Source: Desulforamulus ferrireducens (lineage in GTDB: Bacteria; Bacillota; Desulfotomaculia; Desulfotomaculales; Desulfotomaculaceae). From it: DNA of 64,000 nt. The notes below the pieces were generated by a model. It saw nothing but the letters and a program-made list of their open reading frames with translations. It was not told where the DNA came from and did no database searches. A program made the translations under genes and the position numbers. How positions within the stretch are numbered: the stretch's first letter is position 1; every line of letters begins with the position of its first letter. Shown here piece after piece: positions 18,659 through 29,125 of this stretch. The stretch covers positions 248,001 to 312,000 of the forward strand of contig NZ_CP019698.1 in the NCBI RefSeq assembly GCF_002005145.1. The letters run 5' to 3'.

Positions 18659-19104
18659 TTTCCACCGGTAAAAGCAAGGTGACTGAATTAAAACTACATC
18701 GCCAACGTAAGGAAAGAGCCACAGGACTGCGCTCGGGCCGAGGTAATAATAAATTGCTGCTGCTGGTGGCTTTGCTGGTGGTGGGCTACATTATGTTTTC
18801 TTTAACCAGCCAGTTCAGTCGCCTGCATGCCATGCAAGCCAAAGTTAACACCTTGCAAAATCAAATTGAAGAGATAGAAAAACGTAATACCGCCCTCAGG
18901 GAACAAATCAAACAAATTAAATCTGATGCTTACATAGAACAGGTGGCCAGGGAACAACTGGGTTTAGTAAAACCCGGTGAGACACTGGTAGTGCCGGCCA
19001 ATGCCCAACCGGGAGAAGAGGCAAAAGAACAAGCGCCTCAACAATCCCCGCAACAACCAGCTGGGGAAGGTTTTCGGATTAGGTATAACAATATTTATGA
19101 TTAA
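18655..19104 (+). CDS. divIC: Septum formation initiator DivIC/FtsB family
   Basis: A 149-residue bitopic membrane protein: basic N-terminus, one membrane segment (KLLLLVALLVVGYIMFSL, about 32-49), then a coiled coil (about 55-95, MQAKVNTLQNQIEEIEKRNTAL) and the conserved ARE-QLGLVKPGE stretch. It stabilises the divisome with FtsL/DivIB. A Gln/Pro-rich tail follows. Its position before the S1-domain gene matches Bacillus. Confidence 0.92.
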   Translation: MISTGKSKVTELKLHRQRKERATGLRSGRGNNKLLLLVALLVVGYIMFSLTSQFSRLHAMQAKVNTLQNQIEEIEKRNTALREQIKQIKSDAYIEQVAREQLGLVKPGETLVVPANAQPGEEAKEQAPQQSPQQPAGEGFRIRYNNIYD

Positions 19105-19187
19105 TCATTTATGTTGACACCTCAGCTTAGTTTACCCTATACTCTAATTAATTATGGTTTGCCAATCAAGGAGGCAATTGTAGGTAC

Positions 19188-19577
19188 ATGTCGTTGGAAC
19201 AGGGTAGTATCGTTGAGGGAGTCGTTACCGGAATTACTAATTTTGGTGCATTTGTGGAATTGCCGGGAGGCCAGACCGGCTTAGTGCACATCTCAGAAGT
19301 TGCAGCAGTTTACGTCAAAGACATTAATGAATTTTTAAAGGTAAACGACAAAGTAAAGGTTAAGATTATTTCTGTAGATCCTAAGGGGAAAATTGGCCTG
19401 TCCTTAAAACAAGCCAACCCTACTGCTACGGCAGCCAGGGCGCCGCGCAAACCCAGGTTTGAGCCTTCCTTCGAAGACAAACTGGCCAAGTTTATCAAGG
19501 AAAGTGATGAGCGGTTATCAGACTTGAAAAGGCACACCGACGCTAAAAGAGGCGGACGCGGCAGTTCAAAATACTAG
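19188..19577 (+). CDS. yabR: S1 RNA-binding domain protein YabR
   Basis: A 129-residue protein with one S1 domain (residues 3-75, GSIVEGVVTGITNFGAFVELPGGQTGLVHISEVA in pieces) and a basic tail. Likely RNA or ribosome binding. Its place after divIC is conserved in Firmicutes. It starts at ATG behind AAGGAGG with a longer-than-usual spacing. Confidence 0.92.
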   Translation: MSLEQGSIVEGVVTGITNFGAFVELPGGQTGLVHISEVAAVYVKDINEFLKVNDKVKVKIISVDPKGKIGLSLKQANPTATAARAPRKPRFEPSFEDKLAKFIKESDERLSDLKRHTDAKRGGRGSSKY

Positions 19578-19594
19578 GTTCTGAGTATTACCCG

Positions 19595-19630
19595 ATAAGC
19601 ATTCTCTCTCGAGGGAATGCTTATTTGTAT
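19595..19630 (+). terminator. Terminator after yabR
   Basis: ATAAGCATTC (19595-19604) pairs with GAATGCTTAT (19615-19624), then TTG. A short heptamer-repeat remnant follows at 19662-19703. Confidence 0.75.
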
Positions 19631-19767
19631 GCTTGGGCTTTTGGGTATTCCTTGGGGGTTGGCCGTCAGCTATTGCTTTTTGTTTCATGAGCCGATGGCC
19701 GTATAAACAACAAACTCGCTAAAGAAGATAACAGCAAGGGTTTAGAAAAATTAATGGGGGTGGCTGC

Positions 19768-20658
19768 ATGCTGCTGGCCAGCATTGATATTGGCACTAAT
19801 TCCACCAGATATTTAGTGGCAGAGGTTGAGGGTAATCAAGTCAGGACAGTTAAGGGGGGACTTATTACCACCCGTCTGGGGCAGGGGATTAACCAAGGGA
19901 AATTACTTCCCGAGGCCATGGAGCGAACGGTGGCTGCCCTGGAAAAGTTTCTAGCAGAAATAATGCCCTTACAGCCCCAGGGCTTGGTAGCTGTAGCCAC
20001 CAGTGCGGTACGGGATGCTGAAAATCGGGAGGAGTTTTTACAGCTAACCCGGCGGAGGACGGGGCTTGCTGTCCAAGTCTTAGACGGTGCGGCAGAGGCC
20101 GCGGCCAGTTATGCCGGGGTGATGGCCGGGCTTCCCTTATCCGCGGCTAATACCATGGTGCTGGATGTGGGTGGGGGTAGTACGGAAATGATTTGGCCCG
20201 GCAAGGCAGGGGTTAACTATGTTAGTTTGCCCGCAGGTGCCGTACGGATGACCGAAGGAAAGCACACAGAGGAACAAATCAAACAAATACTGCTGCCCAC
20301 CTTGCAACAAATTAAAGGGCAGCAAGGCAGCCAGCTGTCTTTGGTGGCTGTGGGAGGCACTGCCACCACCCTGGCTGCCATCTCCCTGGGTTTGGTAAAT
20401 TATCGACCGGAATTAGTTCACGGTGTTTATTTGCCCTACCCGGAGGTAGTGAGGGTGTTGGAGGTATTGCAGGCGGCCGGTCCGGAGGGGAGAAAAAATA
20501 TTGTCGGGCTGCAACCGGAGCGGGCAGATATCATTGTGGCCGGTGTCAGCCTGCTGAAAATTGTGTTAGAAGCCATGCGGCTAAAGGGTTTAACCATTTC
20601 AGAAAGTGATATCCTGCAGGGGTTGCTTGTAGACCTGGCGCAGAAGGTGTCGAAATAA
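19768..20658 (+). CDS. Ppx/GppA family phosphatase (short form)
   Basis: A 296-residue ASKHA-fold protein of the exopolyphosphatase/guanosine pentaphosphatase family. It shows SIDIGTNSTRYLVAEV at the N-terminus, ATSAVRDAENREEFL, and the phosphate-binding LDVGGGSTEMIW (about 131-142). It lacks the C-terminal HD domain of long Ppx enzymes, as many Firmicutes members do. ATG start; GGGGGTGG lies just upstream. Confidence 0.9.
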   Translation: MLLASIDIGTNSTRYLVAEVEGNQVRTVKGGLITTRLGQGINQGKLLPEAMERTVAALEKFLAEIMPLQPQGLVAVATSAVRDAENREEFLQLTRRRTGLAVQVLDGAAEAAASYAGVMAGLPLSAANTMVLDVGGGSTEMIWPGKAGVNYVSLPAGAVRMTEGKHTEEQIKQILLPTLQQIKGQQGSQLSLVAVGGTATTLAAISLGLVNYRPELVHGVYLPYPEVVRVLEVLQAAGPEGRKNIVGLQPERADIIVAGVSLLKIVLEAMRLKGLTISESDILQGLLVDLAQKVSK

Positions 20659-20713
20659 AAACTGGAATTAACTACCAATAGTGACAGAAAATTCCCAGCC
20701 CCTATACTATAAT
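20648..20713 (+). promoter_or_regulatory. spoIIE promoter with Spo0A box and 21-bp spacing
   Basis: A perfect 0A box TGTCGAA lies at 20648-20654, overlapping the end of the phosphatase gene. GTGACA (20681-20686) and TATAAT (20708-20713) are separated by 21 bp, the same unusual spacing known for the Spo0A-activated spoIIE promoter of Bacillus subtilis. TGACAGA at 20682 may be a second, degenerate 0A box over the -35. Confidence 0.7.
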
Positions 20714-20736
20714 GGAGCAAACTGACATAGTAAGGG

Positions 20737-23214
20737 GTGGGCCGATTGTTTGAACGTGCGGATATCTATACCTACCAGAGGGTTAAGCAGGGTTCCGGGA
20801 CCAAAAAGGAATCCCCTTTTCGCCAAAGTTCACCCACCAGGAAAAAAACCATTAGCCGGAGGCCCTTTTCTATGGCTTGGGTGGGACAGGCTCTGACCAA
20901 GGAGAGCCTGCTCCTTAGTTTGGTGGGTTTGTTCTTGGGTAGAGCCATTTTATTGGGGGAACTATCTCCCTTCGGAGTAAGTTTTGTTTGTGCTGTTAGC
21001 TGGTTGTTTGGGGCTTTACCCTTGGTGATCCTATCCACCCTGGCAGGTTTGTTGACCGTGGAGAGCGGTACGGCCCTCTGGGGCTCCGGCCTGGTGGTGG
21101 TGGCGGGCTTTTTGGCCATGTTATCCCTTAAGCCACAAATAAACAGACCTTGGTTGGTGGTACCGGGAGTAGCGGTGGTTACCACCTTAACTATTAAAGG
21201 CATCATCATTAGCATGCAGGAACCCTCTCTCTATGCCTACATTACCGTTGGTTTTGAAGCAGTCTTTGCCGGTGTTCTGACATTCATCTTTCTCCAGTGT
21301 TTGGCACCCTTTGCCAGAGGCGCGACCCATCGGGCCTTATCCGGGGAAACAGTCTTTTGTTTATTAGTCCTGGTGGCTGGGGTCATTGCAGGAACCGGCG
21401 GTGTGGAATATCAGTTCATCACCCTACGGGGTGTTATTAGTCGCCTGGCCATACTACTGGGGGCTCTGCTGGGTGGGGCAGGTATTGGTGCCGCCACCGG
21501 TGCGGTGATGGGCGTCATACCGGGCTTATCCTTTGTGGTAGCACCGGTTATTATCGGGGCTTATTCCTTTGCCGGTGTGCTGGCCGGCGCGGTAAAAAAC
21601 TTTGGCAAACTGGCGGTGGCGGTGGGGTTCCTCCTGGGTAATATTGTGCTGGCAGTTTATATATCAAACTACGGCGATTTAAAAAGTGTGCTGGCAGAAA
21701 CCGCCTTGGCCACAGTGCTGTTTTTGTTCTTTCCTGCTGCCTGGCAGAGTCGGCTTAAGGAGTACCTGCCCAAGACAAATGCCGAGACAACGGTGACCAC
21801 ACCCATACAGGGTAGTCGTTTACGGGAATTAACGGTGGACCGCATACGTAATTGGGCATCAATTTTTTCGGAGTTGTCCAAGAGCTTTGAGCAGGTTTCC
21901 TCTACGGTTCAACAAAGTCAGGAAGAACATGGTCTGCAGCAGCTTTTTCATGAAGTGAGTAAAAAGGTTTGTGACGGTTGCGCCCTTTATCGTACTTGCT
22001 GGGAACGGGACTTTTACCGCACCTATCAAAACCTGTTGGACATGCTTTCCACGGTGGAGTTGCAGGGGCGGGTAACCATCGATGATCTGTCCGATGATTT
22101 AAAAAAGCGCTGTGCCAGACTAAAGGAAATGTCCATCACCATCACCTGTCTCTATGAAACCTATAAGGTTAATAAATATTGGCATCAGAGATTGCTGGAG
22201 AGCAGGGAATTGGTTTCCGAACAGCTCAAGGGAGTTTCGCAAATCATGGACAATATGTCCAATGAATTGGAATTTGATGTGGAACTGGATGGGGAAATTG
22301 ATGAGGCTTTGCGTCACCAGTTTGACCGCCTGGGCATTCCGGTACAGGACATCTATACCTTGCATAAAGAGGATGGTCTGATGGAAGTAGGTGTGGTCAA
22401 ACAAGCCTGCCGGGGTGAAATGGCCTGCCGGTTTACCATTGCCCCTGTGGTCTCCAAGGTAGTGGGGCAGGGCTTTCATGTGGCCAGCACCAATTGCCAG
22501 CTAAAGCCCGGAGAGGATGTTTGTTACTTCAAGCTTTATCCCGCCCTGCGCTACACAGTGGATGTGGGGGTAGCCAAGGTAGGAAAGGATGGTAACAGTG
22601 TTTGTGGCGACAGTCACGCCATCTTACATCTGAAGGAAGGTAGGGTAGCCCTGTTACTTTCTGACGGCATGGGTTCCGGTCCTAAGGCAGCCAGGGAAAG
22701 TGGTACCATTATATCTCTGCTGGAGCATCTATTGGCCTCTGGCTTTGGCCAGGAATTGGCGGTAAAGACGGTAAATTCCATTATGATGTTGCGTACCGCC
22801 GAAGAAAGCTTTTCCACAGTGGATTTGGCAGTGGTGGATCTGTACACCGGCAATGCAACCTTTCTAAAAATTGGCGCGGTACCCAGTTACCTGGTGAGGG
22901 GGCGTCGGGTAGGCACTATCAGAACCTCTGCCCTGCCGGTGGGAGTGGTGGAAAACTTACAGTTTGTCTCGGTAACCCGCACCTTGGAAGAGGGAGACCT
23001 TTTGGTCATGATTAGCGACGGAGTGCTGGATGCGCAGCGGGGTAGCACCGCAGATCAGGACGAGTGGATTAGCGGCATACTGCAGAACCTGGGTAAAATG
23101 GGGGCACAGGAAGCCGCTGAGGTGATCTTGGAACTGGCGCAAAATGCTGCCGGCGGCAGAATTCCCGATGATATGACGGTTATTACAGCCAGGTTACTTA
23201 AACCAGAACAATAG
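20737..23214 (+). CDS. spoIIE: Stage II sporulation protein E (SpoIIE phosphatase)
   Basis: An 825-residue SpoIIE, the PP2C phosphatase that dephosphorylates SpoIIAA and triggers sigma-F in the forespore. It has about ten N-terminal membrane segments (about 45-335), a central FtsZ-interacting region with Cys pairs (CDGCALYRTCWERDF, about 415-429), and a C-terminal PP2C domain with LLLSDGMGSGPKAARESG and MISDGVLDAQRG aspartates. Full length. GTG 20737 or TTG 20746 could be the start. Confidence 0.96.
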   Translation: MGRLFERADIYTYQRVKQGSGTKKESPFRQSSPTRKKTISRRPFSMAWVGQALTKESLLLSLVGLFLGRAILLGELSPFGVSFVCAVSWLFGALPLVILSTLAGLLTVESGTALWGSGLVVVAGFLAMLSLKPQINRPWLVVPGVAVVTTLTIKGIIISMQEPSLYAYITVGFEAVFAGVLTFIFLQCLAPFARGATHRALSGETVFCLLVLVAGVIAGTGGVEYQFITLRGVISRLAILLGALLGGAGIGAATGAVMGVIPGLSFVVAPVIIGAYSFAGVLAGAVKNFGKLAVAVGFLLGNIVLAVYISNYGDLKSVLAETALATVLFLFFPAAWQSRLKEYLPKTNAETTVTTPIQGSRLRELTVDRIRNWASIFSELSKSFEQVSSTVQQSQEEHGLQQLFHEVSKKVCDGCALYRTCWERDFYRTYQNLLDMLSTVELQGRVTIDDLSDDLKKRCARLKEMSITITCLYETYKVNKYWHQRLLESRELVSEQLKGVSQIMDNMSNELEFDVELDGEIDEALRHQFDRLGIPVQDIYTLHKEDGLMEVGVVKQACRGEMACRFTIAPVVSKVVGQGFHVASTNCQLKPGEDVCYFKLYPALRYTVDVGVAKVGKDGNSVCGDSHAILHLKEGRVALLLSDGMGSGPKAARESGTIISLLEHLLASGFGQELAVKTVNSIMMLRTAEESFSTVDLAVVDLYTGNATFLKIGAVPSYLVRGRRVGTIRTSALPVGVVENLQFVSVTRTLEEGDLLVMISDGVLDAQRGSTADQDEWISGILQNLGKMGAQEAAEVILELAQNAAGGRIPDDMTVITARLLKPEQ

Positions 23215-23221
23215 GGAAACT

Positions 23222-23256
23222 GGGAGTGTCGCTAACCAAGGCGACACTTCCTTTTT
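23222..23256 (+). terminator. spoIIE terminator (GTGTCGC family)
   Basis: GGGAGTGTCGC (23222-23232) pairs with GCGACACTTCC (23241-23251), then TTTTT. Confidence 0.88.
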
Positions 23257-23356
23257 AGGTGGTCACAAATGATAACTAAAAACCAAAATTGCAGGATTTT
23301 ACTTTTAAAATGTGGAAAAATATTTTTTAAGAAGTAAAAGAAGGAGATACAGTTTT

Positions 23357-24793
23357 ATGGGGGTGTTGGAGAAGGTTCGCACAGCATTGGCTCGGTACCG
23401 GATGGTAGAACCGGGGCAATTGGTGGTTGTAGGGGTTTCGGGGGGGGCTGACTCCATGGCGCTGTTGCATATTTTACAAAACCTGGCGCCGGAACTGGAG
23501 ATTTCTCTACATGTTGCACACCTCAATCATATGTTTCGGGGTGAGGAGTCACAGGCTGATGCAGACTTTGTTGAGGAATACTGCAGTCGCTCCGGTATTC
23601 CCTGTACCATAGACCGGCGAGATGTTCCTGCCTATGCCCGAGTGAACCGCCTTTCTTCCCAGGTAGCCGCCAGAGAAGTACGCTACCAGTTTTTTTATGA
23701 GGTTTTACGGCAGACCCAAGGACAAAAACTGGCTCTGGCCCATCATGCCAATGACCAGGCCGAGTCGGTCTTAATGAATTTTTTACGGGGTGCAGGGCTA
23801 CGGGGATTAGGAGGCATAGCCCCTGTCCGGGAGGATTTAATCATTCGACCACTGCTAAGCACGCACCGGGAGGAGATAGAAAATTATTGCCGGGAAAATG
23901 CTATTTCCTACAGAATTGACAGTTCCAACTTAAAAACCGTTTATCGTCGGAATAAACTGCGGCACCATTTAATACCTCTGCTGCAGAGGGAATATTCCCC
24001 GAGCATTATCGATGTTTTAGGTCGGCTGGCAGAACAAGCCCGCAGTGAAGATGAATTATTGGAACAATTAACCCGGGAAACCTATCAAAGGGTTAAACAA
24101 AGGGAAACAGACAAGGAAATCACCCTTAACCGCCAGCTCCTGGCCCAGCAGCCGGTTGCTTTAATCCGCCGGGTATTACGGTTGTCCTGGGAAAAACTAC
24201 GAGGCCACCGGCTGGATCTTACCTTTGAACATATAGAAAACCTGGTAGGTAATTTGGCAGGGGGGGGACCGGAGCGGATTTGGGAACTGCCAGGAGGTAT
24301 CAAAGTGAGACTGGCCACGGAAACAGTCACCTTGATGTCAGATTTGGCTCTAGATTCGCCCGGTCAGCAAATTTACCAGTTACCTGTACCAGGGAGTGTG
24401 CTAACCGCAGCAGGACAAAGAGTAACGGCGGAGGTTTTAACCAGGGCAGAACTGGAGCAAGACCCCAGGGAGTTTCCTTTACATATGGTTGCCCTGGACT
24501 ATGCTAAGGTACAGTTGCCTTTGCAAGTCAGGTTTCGACAAGACGGAGATGTCTTTGTGCCCTTTGGTTTAGGCAAGGAAGTAAAACTAAAAAAATTACT
24601 CATTGATCGCAAAATACCCAGACATCAGAGAGACACCATCCCCCTGGTCCTTGAGCAGCCAACGGGTAGAATATTATGGGTGGCCGGAGTGAGGATGGCC
24701 GACCAAATTGGTATCACCTCGGAAACAAAAAAACTTATTCTACTTAGGCTAGAAAATGGGAATAGTAGTAATAGACAAATTGATAACAAATAA
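23357..24793 (+). CDS. tilS: tRNA(Ile)-lysidine synthase
   Basis: A 478-residue N-type ATP pyrophosphatase that converts C34 of tRNA-Ile(CAU) to lysidine. The PP-loop [13 protein letters not shown] lies near residues 26-38; [11 protein letters not shown] and [27 protein letters not shown] follow. The C-terminal TilS domain has [12 protein letters not shown]...[18 protein letters not shown]-like sequence. I chose ATG 23357 because AAGGAGA lies 10 nt upstream and the longer frame begins in poorly conserved sequence. Confidence 0.95.
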   Translation: MGVLEKVRTALARYRMVEPGQLVVVGVSGGADSMALLHILQNLAPELEISLHVAHLNHMFRGEESQADADFVEEYCSRSGIPCTIDRRDVPAYARVNRLSSQVAAREVRYQFFYEVLRQTQGQKLALAHHANDQAESVLMNFLRGAGLRGLGGIAPVREDLIIRPLLSTHREEIENYCRENAISYRIDSSNLKTVYRRNKLRHHLIPLLQREYSPSIIDVLGRLAEQARSEDELLEQLTRETYQRVKQRETDKEITLNRQLLAQQPVALIRRVLRLSWEKLRGHRLDLTFEHIENLVGNLAGGGPERIWELPGGIKVRLATETVTLMSDLALDSPGQQIYQLPVPGSVLTAAGQRVTAEVLTRAELEQDPREFPLHMVALDYAKVQLPLQVRFRQDGDVFVPFGLGKEVKLKKLLIDRKIPRHQRDTIPLVLEQPTGRILWVAGVRMADQIGITSETKKLILLRLENGNSSNRQIDNK

Positions 24794-24846
24794 CTGATGT
24801 GGTAAAATATTCATTATCTTGGGGTTTGCAGGGAGGAGTGACATTT

Positions 24847-26667
24847 TTGAATAAGGTTCTTAAAAACCTTAGCATTTACTTGTTAATTGTGCTGGTTATT
24901 ATATTTTTGATCCAGTTTACCGGAGAGAAAAATACCACGGTTTTATCGTTGCGTTACGATGAGTTTATCACCTACTTAGAACAAAATAAGATCCAAAGTG
25001 TGGAGATGACCACAGATAAGGCTACCAATATTATCAAGGGTAAGCTGAAGGATGGTAAGGATTTTCAAACCAACGGTCCTATTATGGACGAAACGCTGAT
25101 ACCTCTATTGAAAGAAAAACATGTAAATTACCAACAGATACCACCACCGGAGCCATCCTGGTGGGCGGGGCTGTTGACAACCATGCTGCCCATACTGATC
25201 TTTGTCCTGCTGTTCTTCTTCATGATGCAGCAGAGCCAGGGCGGCGGTAATCGGGTAATGTCCTTTGGTAAAAGTAAAGCCAAGCTACATACCGATGAAA
25301 AGAAAAAAGTAACCTTTGAAGATGTGGCTGGGGCAGACGAAGTAAAAGAAGAGCTTGCTGAGATTGTAGACTTCCTTAAAAACCCCAAAAAGTTTAATGA
25401 AATAGGTGCCAAAATTCCCAAGGGTGTGCTGCTTTTTGGTTCACCAGGTACCGGTAAGACTCTGCTGGCACGGGCAGTGGCCGGTGAAGCGGGAGTACCT
25501 TTCTTTTCTATTTCCGGTTCGGACTTTGTGGAAATGTTTGTTGGGGTAGGTGCTTCCAGGGTTCGCGACCTGTTTGAACAGGCCAAGAAAAACGCTCCCT
25601 GCATTGTCTTTATTGACGAGATCGATGCCGTCGGACGTCAGCGTGGAGCCGGCTTAGGTGGAGGTCACGACGAACGTGAGCAAACCCTTAACCAGTTGCT
25701 GGTAGAGATGGATGGCTTTAATCCCAACGAAGGAATCATCATTATAGCAGCCACCAACCGCCCGGATATTTTAGATCCGGCATTACTACGTCCAGGTCGT
25801 TTTGACCGGCAAATTGTGGTGGATTCACCGGATGTCAAGGGCAGAGAAGAGATTCTGAAGGTCCATGCTAAGGGTAAACCCCTGGAGGAAGATGTGGACT
25901 TAGAAGTATTGGCCCGCCGTACCCCTGGCTTTACCGGTGCGGATTTGGCTAACCTGATGAACGAGGCAGCACTGCTGGCTGCTCGTTTTGGCAAAAAAAC
26001 CATTGGCATGCGGGAACTGGAAGACTCCATCGAGAGAGTCATTGCCGGCCCCGAAAAGAAATCCAAGGTTATCTCCGAGAAGGAAAAGAAGTTGGTTTCT
26101 TACCACGAAGCCGGCCATGCCCTGGTGGGGTACTTACTACCCAATACCGACCCAGTGCATAAGGTTTCCATTATTCCCCGGGGCCGGGCTGGTGGTTATA
26201 CACTGCTGTTGCCCAAGGAAGATCGCTACTACATTACCCGCTCTATGTTGTTGGATCAAGTGGTCATGCTTTTAGGCGGGCGGGTAGCTGAGGATGTGGT
26301 ACTGAAGGAAATTAGCACCGGTGCCCAGAACGACCTGGAACGGGCTACCAGTATTGTCCGACGCATGATTATGGAATATGGTATGAGCGAAGAATTAGGC
26401 CCCATGACCCTGGGACATAAACAGGATTCTCCTTTCTTGGGCCGGGATATCAGCAGGGATCGCAACTATTCCGAAGAAGTAGCCTTTACCATTGACAAAG
26501 AAGTTCGTAAGATGATTGACCAGGCCTACAGCAAGGCCAAGGCGCTCCTCACCGAGCACCGGGCTACCCTGGATAAAATTGCCCAGGTTCTAATGGAAAA
26601 AGAAACTATTGAGGCCAATGAATTTGCCGAAATCATGAAGGAAGCCGGTTTAGAAAAACCAGTCTAG
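24847..26667 (+). CDS. ftsH: ATP-dependent zinc metalloprotease FtsH
   Basis: A 606-residue membrane AAA protease. Two membrane segments (about 8-26 and 104-124) flank a small external domain. The AAA module has Walker A GSPGTGKT (about 198-205), Walker [13 protein letters not shown] and the SRH region [19 protein letters not shown]. The peptidase zinc motif HEAGH is at about residue 420. The TTG at 24847 sits 8 nt after GGAGGAG and is preferred over a longer frame from 24799. Order tilS-ftsH; hpt is absent between them. Confidence 0.97.
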   Translation: MNKVLKNLSIYLLIVLVIIFLIQFTGEKNTTVLSLRYDEFITYLEQNKIQSVEMTTDKATNIIKGKLKDGKDFQTNGPIMDETLIPLLKEKHVNYQQIPPPEPSWWAGLLTTMLPILIFVLLFFFMMQQSQGGGNRVMSFGKSKAKLHTDEKKKVTFEDVAGADEVKEELAEIVDFLKNPKKFNEIGAKIPKGVLLFGSPGTGKTLLARAVAGEAGVPFFSISGSDFVEMFVGVGASRVRDLFEQAKKNAPCIVFIDEIDAVGRQRGAGLGGGHDEREQTLNQLLVEMDGFNPNEGIIIIAATNRPDILDPALLRPGRFDRQIVVDSPDVKGREEILKVHAKGKPLEEDVDLEVLARRTPGFTGADLANLMNEAALLAARFGKKTIGMRELEDSIERVIAGPEKKSKVISEKEKKLVSYHEAGHALVGYLLPNTDPVHKVSIIPRGRAGGYTLLLPKEDRYYITRSMLLDQVVMLLGGRVAEDVVLKEISTGAQNDLERATSIVRRMIMEYGMSEELGPMTLGHKQDSPFLGRDISRDRNYSEEVAFTIDKEVRKMIDQAYSKAKALLTEHRATLDKIAQVLMEKETIEANEFAEIMKEAGLEKPV

Positions 26668-26784
26668 GCAACGGACCACACTTGGACAGCACGGGATATG
26701 ACAGAAGGGGACGTTAGTGTTGTGGGAAAGTGTGCCTACAATGGCACACTTTCTTCTCATAGGAGAGAGGGAGGAAATATAAGC

Positions 26785-27234
26785 ATGGAACGTACTTATT
26801 TAATGGTCAAGCCCGATGGAGTTCAAAGAGGTTTAGTGGGACAAATTATTAGCCGTTTCGAACAGAGAGGTTATAAAATTGTCGGCCTGAAAATGATGCA
26901 AATATCCCGGGAAACTGCTGAAAAGCATTATGGGGAACATGCCGGCAAACCTTTCTTTAACGATCTGGTTAATTTTATTACCTCCGGCCCTGTGGTGGCT
27001 ATGGTAGTGGAGGGTAAAGACGTAGTGTCAACAGCCCGGGAAATGATGGGCGCTACCAATCCCTTAAAGGCTGCCCCCGGCACCATCCGTGCAACCTATG
27101 GTGTGGACGTCGGACGTAACATCATTCATGGTTCTGATTCCCTGGAGAGTGCCAACCGTGAAATTGCCATCTTCTTCCGTCCAGAGGAATTGGTAGACTA
27201 CGAGCGTGCCATTGACACCTGGATTTACGAGTAA
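26785..27234 (+). CDS. ndk: Nucleoside diphosphate kinase
   Basis: A 149-residue enzyme that equilibrates NTP and NDP pools. It shows [19 protein letters not shown], the phospho-histidine motif NIIHGSDS (His about 115) and a typical C-terminus DTWIYE. ATG 26785 lies 7 nt after GGGAGGAAA; the upstream in-frame extension is unrelated to the family. Confidence 0.97.
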   Translation: MERTYLMVKPDGVQRGLVGQIISRFEQRGYKIVGLKMMQISRETAEKHYGEHAGKPFFNDLVNFITSGPVVAMVVEGKDVVSTAREMMGATNPLKAAPGTIRATYGVDVGRNIIHGSDSLESANREIAIFFRPEELVDYERAIDTWIYE

Positions 27235-27241
27235 AGCAACT

Positions 27242-27276
27242 ATTCTCCAGTATATATACTGGAGAATTTTGTTTTT
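27242..27276 (+). terminator. ndk terminator
   Basis: ATTCTCCAGTA pairs with TACTGGAGAAT (27242-27267), then TTTGTTTTT. Confidence 0.88.
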
Positions 27277-27347
27277 AAAAGCTTAAAGGAATAATTATCA
27301 TAAAATTGCAAAAATTTCTAATAAAGTCAGAAGGAGGAATTTGTAAA

Positions 27348-29051
27348 ATGAAAGTGGTGCCCAGCGATCTGGAGATTGCCCAGGCTCATCAAATGATCCC
27401 CATTACGGAAATTGCCAGAAGTATTGGATTGTCTGAAGATGATATCGACCTCTACGGGAAGTATAAGGCGAAAATCAGTCTGGATGTCTTGAAAAAATTT
27501 CAGGATAAACCCCAGGGAAAATTAATTGATATCACCGCCATTACACCCACTCCCCTGGGCGAAGGGAAAACAGTGACCACCATTGGCTTAGCCCAGGGTT
27601 TAGGTAAGATTGGCAAAAAAGTCATCACCACCCTCAGACAACCCTCCATGGGACCGGTCTTTGGCATTAAGGGTGGTGCCGCCGGCGGCGGTTATGCTCA
27701 GGTGGTGCCCATGGAGGACATCAATATTCACTTTACCGGTGATATTCATGCCGTTGAGGCTGCCAATAACCTGCTGGCGGCCATGATTGATACCTCCATA
27801 CTATTAGGTAATCCCTTAAATATTGATCCCATGACGGTGATGTGGAATCGGGTTTTAGATACCAATGACCGAGCTTTAAGGGATATTGTCATCGGCCTAG
27901 GGGGTAAAGAGAACGGCTATCCCCGCCAGACCAGCTTTGATATGGCAGTGGCCTCCGAGGTAATGGCTATATTAGCACTGGCCGAGGATTTGCAGGATTT
28001 GCGTCAGCGCCTGGGCCGCATTATTGTGGCCTATACCTACGACGGCAAGCCGGTAACCGCGGAAGATTTAAAAGCCGCCGGGGCCATGACCGTTATCATG
28101 AAGGAGGCTCTCAAGCCCAATTTGGTGCAAACCCTGGAAGGACAAGCCTGTATTATGCACGCCGGCCCCTTCGCCAATATTGCCCATGGCAACAACTCGG
28201 TGTTAGCTGATAAAATCGCCCTTAAGCTGGCTGATTATGTGGTCACCGAAAGTGGCTTTGGTTCTGATTTAGGCATGGAGAAGTTTATGGATATTAAATG
28301 CCGTCAATCCGGCCTACGGCCAAGCTGTGTGGTGATTACATGCACTATTCGGGCTTTAAAAATGCACGGTGGCTTGGGCAAAGTGGTGGCAGGGAAACCT
28401 CTGCCCGAGGAATTAACTAAAGAGAATTTACCCGCCCTAGAGCGGGGGTGTGCCAACCTGGCCCACCATATTAAAGTGGCTGGTTACTTTGGGGTTCCTG
28501 TGGTGGTATCCGTTAACCGTTTTACTACGGACACCGATGCCGAGGTGGCCCTGGTGCGGGAAAAAGCCTTAGAGGCCGGTGCCATGGGGGCCTATCCCAT
28601 TACGGTCTGGGCCGATGGCGGAGCCGGGGCGGTGGAATTGGCCGAAGCGGTGGTGGCAGCCTGTGAGAAACCCACAGACTTTAAGCTCCTCTATCCAGAT
28701 AACCTGAGTATTAAAGAAAAGATTGAAGTGCTGGCCACCAAGGTTTATAACGCCGACGGAGTTATCTATGAACCTTTGGCCGAACGGAAGATTAAACAGT
28801 TTGAGGAGTTAGGTTTGGGACACCTGCCCATTTGCATGGCTAAGACCCACCTCTCCATTAGCCATGACCCGGCTCGTAAAAATCTACCTTCGGGCTATAT
28901 TTTCCCCATTCGAGATATCCGTGCCTCGGTGGGGGCAGGGTTCCTATATCCCCTGGCCGGTGCCATGCGCACCATGCCCGGCTTGGGTTCTAAACCCGCA
29001 GCCCATAACGTTGATATTGATGAACACGGCCGGACAGTGGGACTATTTTAA
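27348..29051 (+). CDS. fhs: Formate-tetrahydrofolate ligase
   Basis: A 567-residue ATP-dependent enzyme that makes 10-formyl-THF, the entry step of the methyl branch of the Wood-Ljungdahl pathway. The signature PTPLGEGKTVTTIGLAQGL begins near residue 65; VVPMEDINIHFTGD and the C-terminal GLGSKPAAHNVDID are also typical. ATG 27348 follows GAAGGAGGAA. It is transcribed alone and ends at a bidirectional terminator. Confidence 0.97.
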   Translation: MKVVPSDLEIAQAHQMIPITEIARSIGLSEDDIDLYGKYKAKISLDVLKKFQDKPQGKLIDITAITPTPLGEGKTVTTIGLAQGLGKIGKKVITTLRQPSMGPVFGIKGGAAGGGYAQVVPMEDINIHFTGDIHAVEAANNLLAAMIDTSILLGNPLNIDPMTVMWNRVLDTNDRALRDIVIGLGGKENGYPRQTSFDMAVASEVMAILALAEDLQDLRQRLGRIIVAYTYDGKPVTAEDLKAAGAMTVIMKEALKPNLVQTLEGQACIMHAGPFANIAHGNNSVLADKIALKLADYVVTESGFGSDLGMEKFMDIKCRQSGLRPSCVVITCTIRALKMHGGLGKVVAGKPLPEELTKENLPALERGCANLAHHIKVAGYFGVPVVVSVNRFTTDTDAEVALVREKALEAGAMGAYPITVWADGGAGAVELAEAVVAACEKPTDFKLLYPDNLSIKEKIEVLATKVYNADGVIYEPLAERKIKQFEELGLGHLPICMAKTHLSISHDPARKNLPSGYIFPIRDIRASVGAGFLYPLAGAMRTMPGLGSKPAAHNVDIDEHGRTVGLF

Positions 29052-29067
29052 TAAGTCTTATAAATTA

Positions 29068-29108
29068 AATACCCTCCAGGGTGTAGCCCTGGAGGGTATT
29101 GTTATTTT
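29068..29108. terminator. Bidirectional terminator between fhs and the TRAP operon
   Basis: A perfect 14-bp stem (29068-29081 with 29087-29100) has T-rich sequence on the + side and A-rich sequence on the other, serving the two convergent genes. Confidence 0.85.
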
Positions 29109-29125
29109 CGGTTCTCTGGCAGTGG

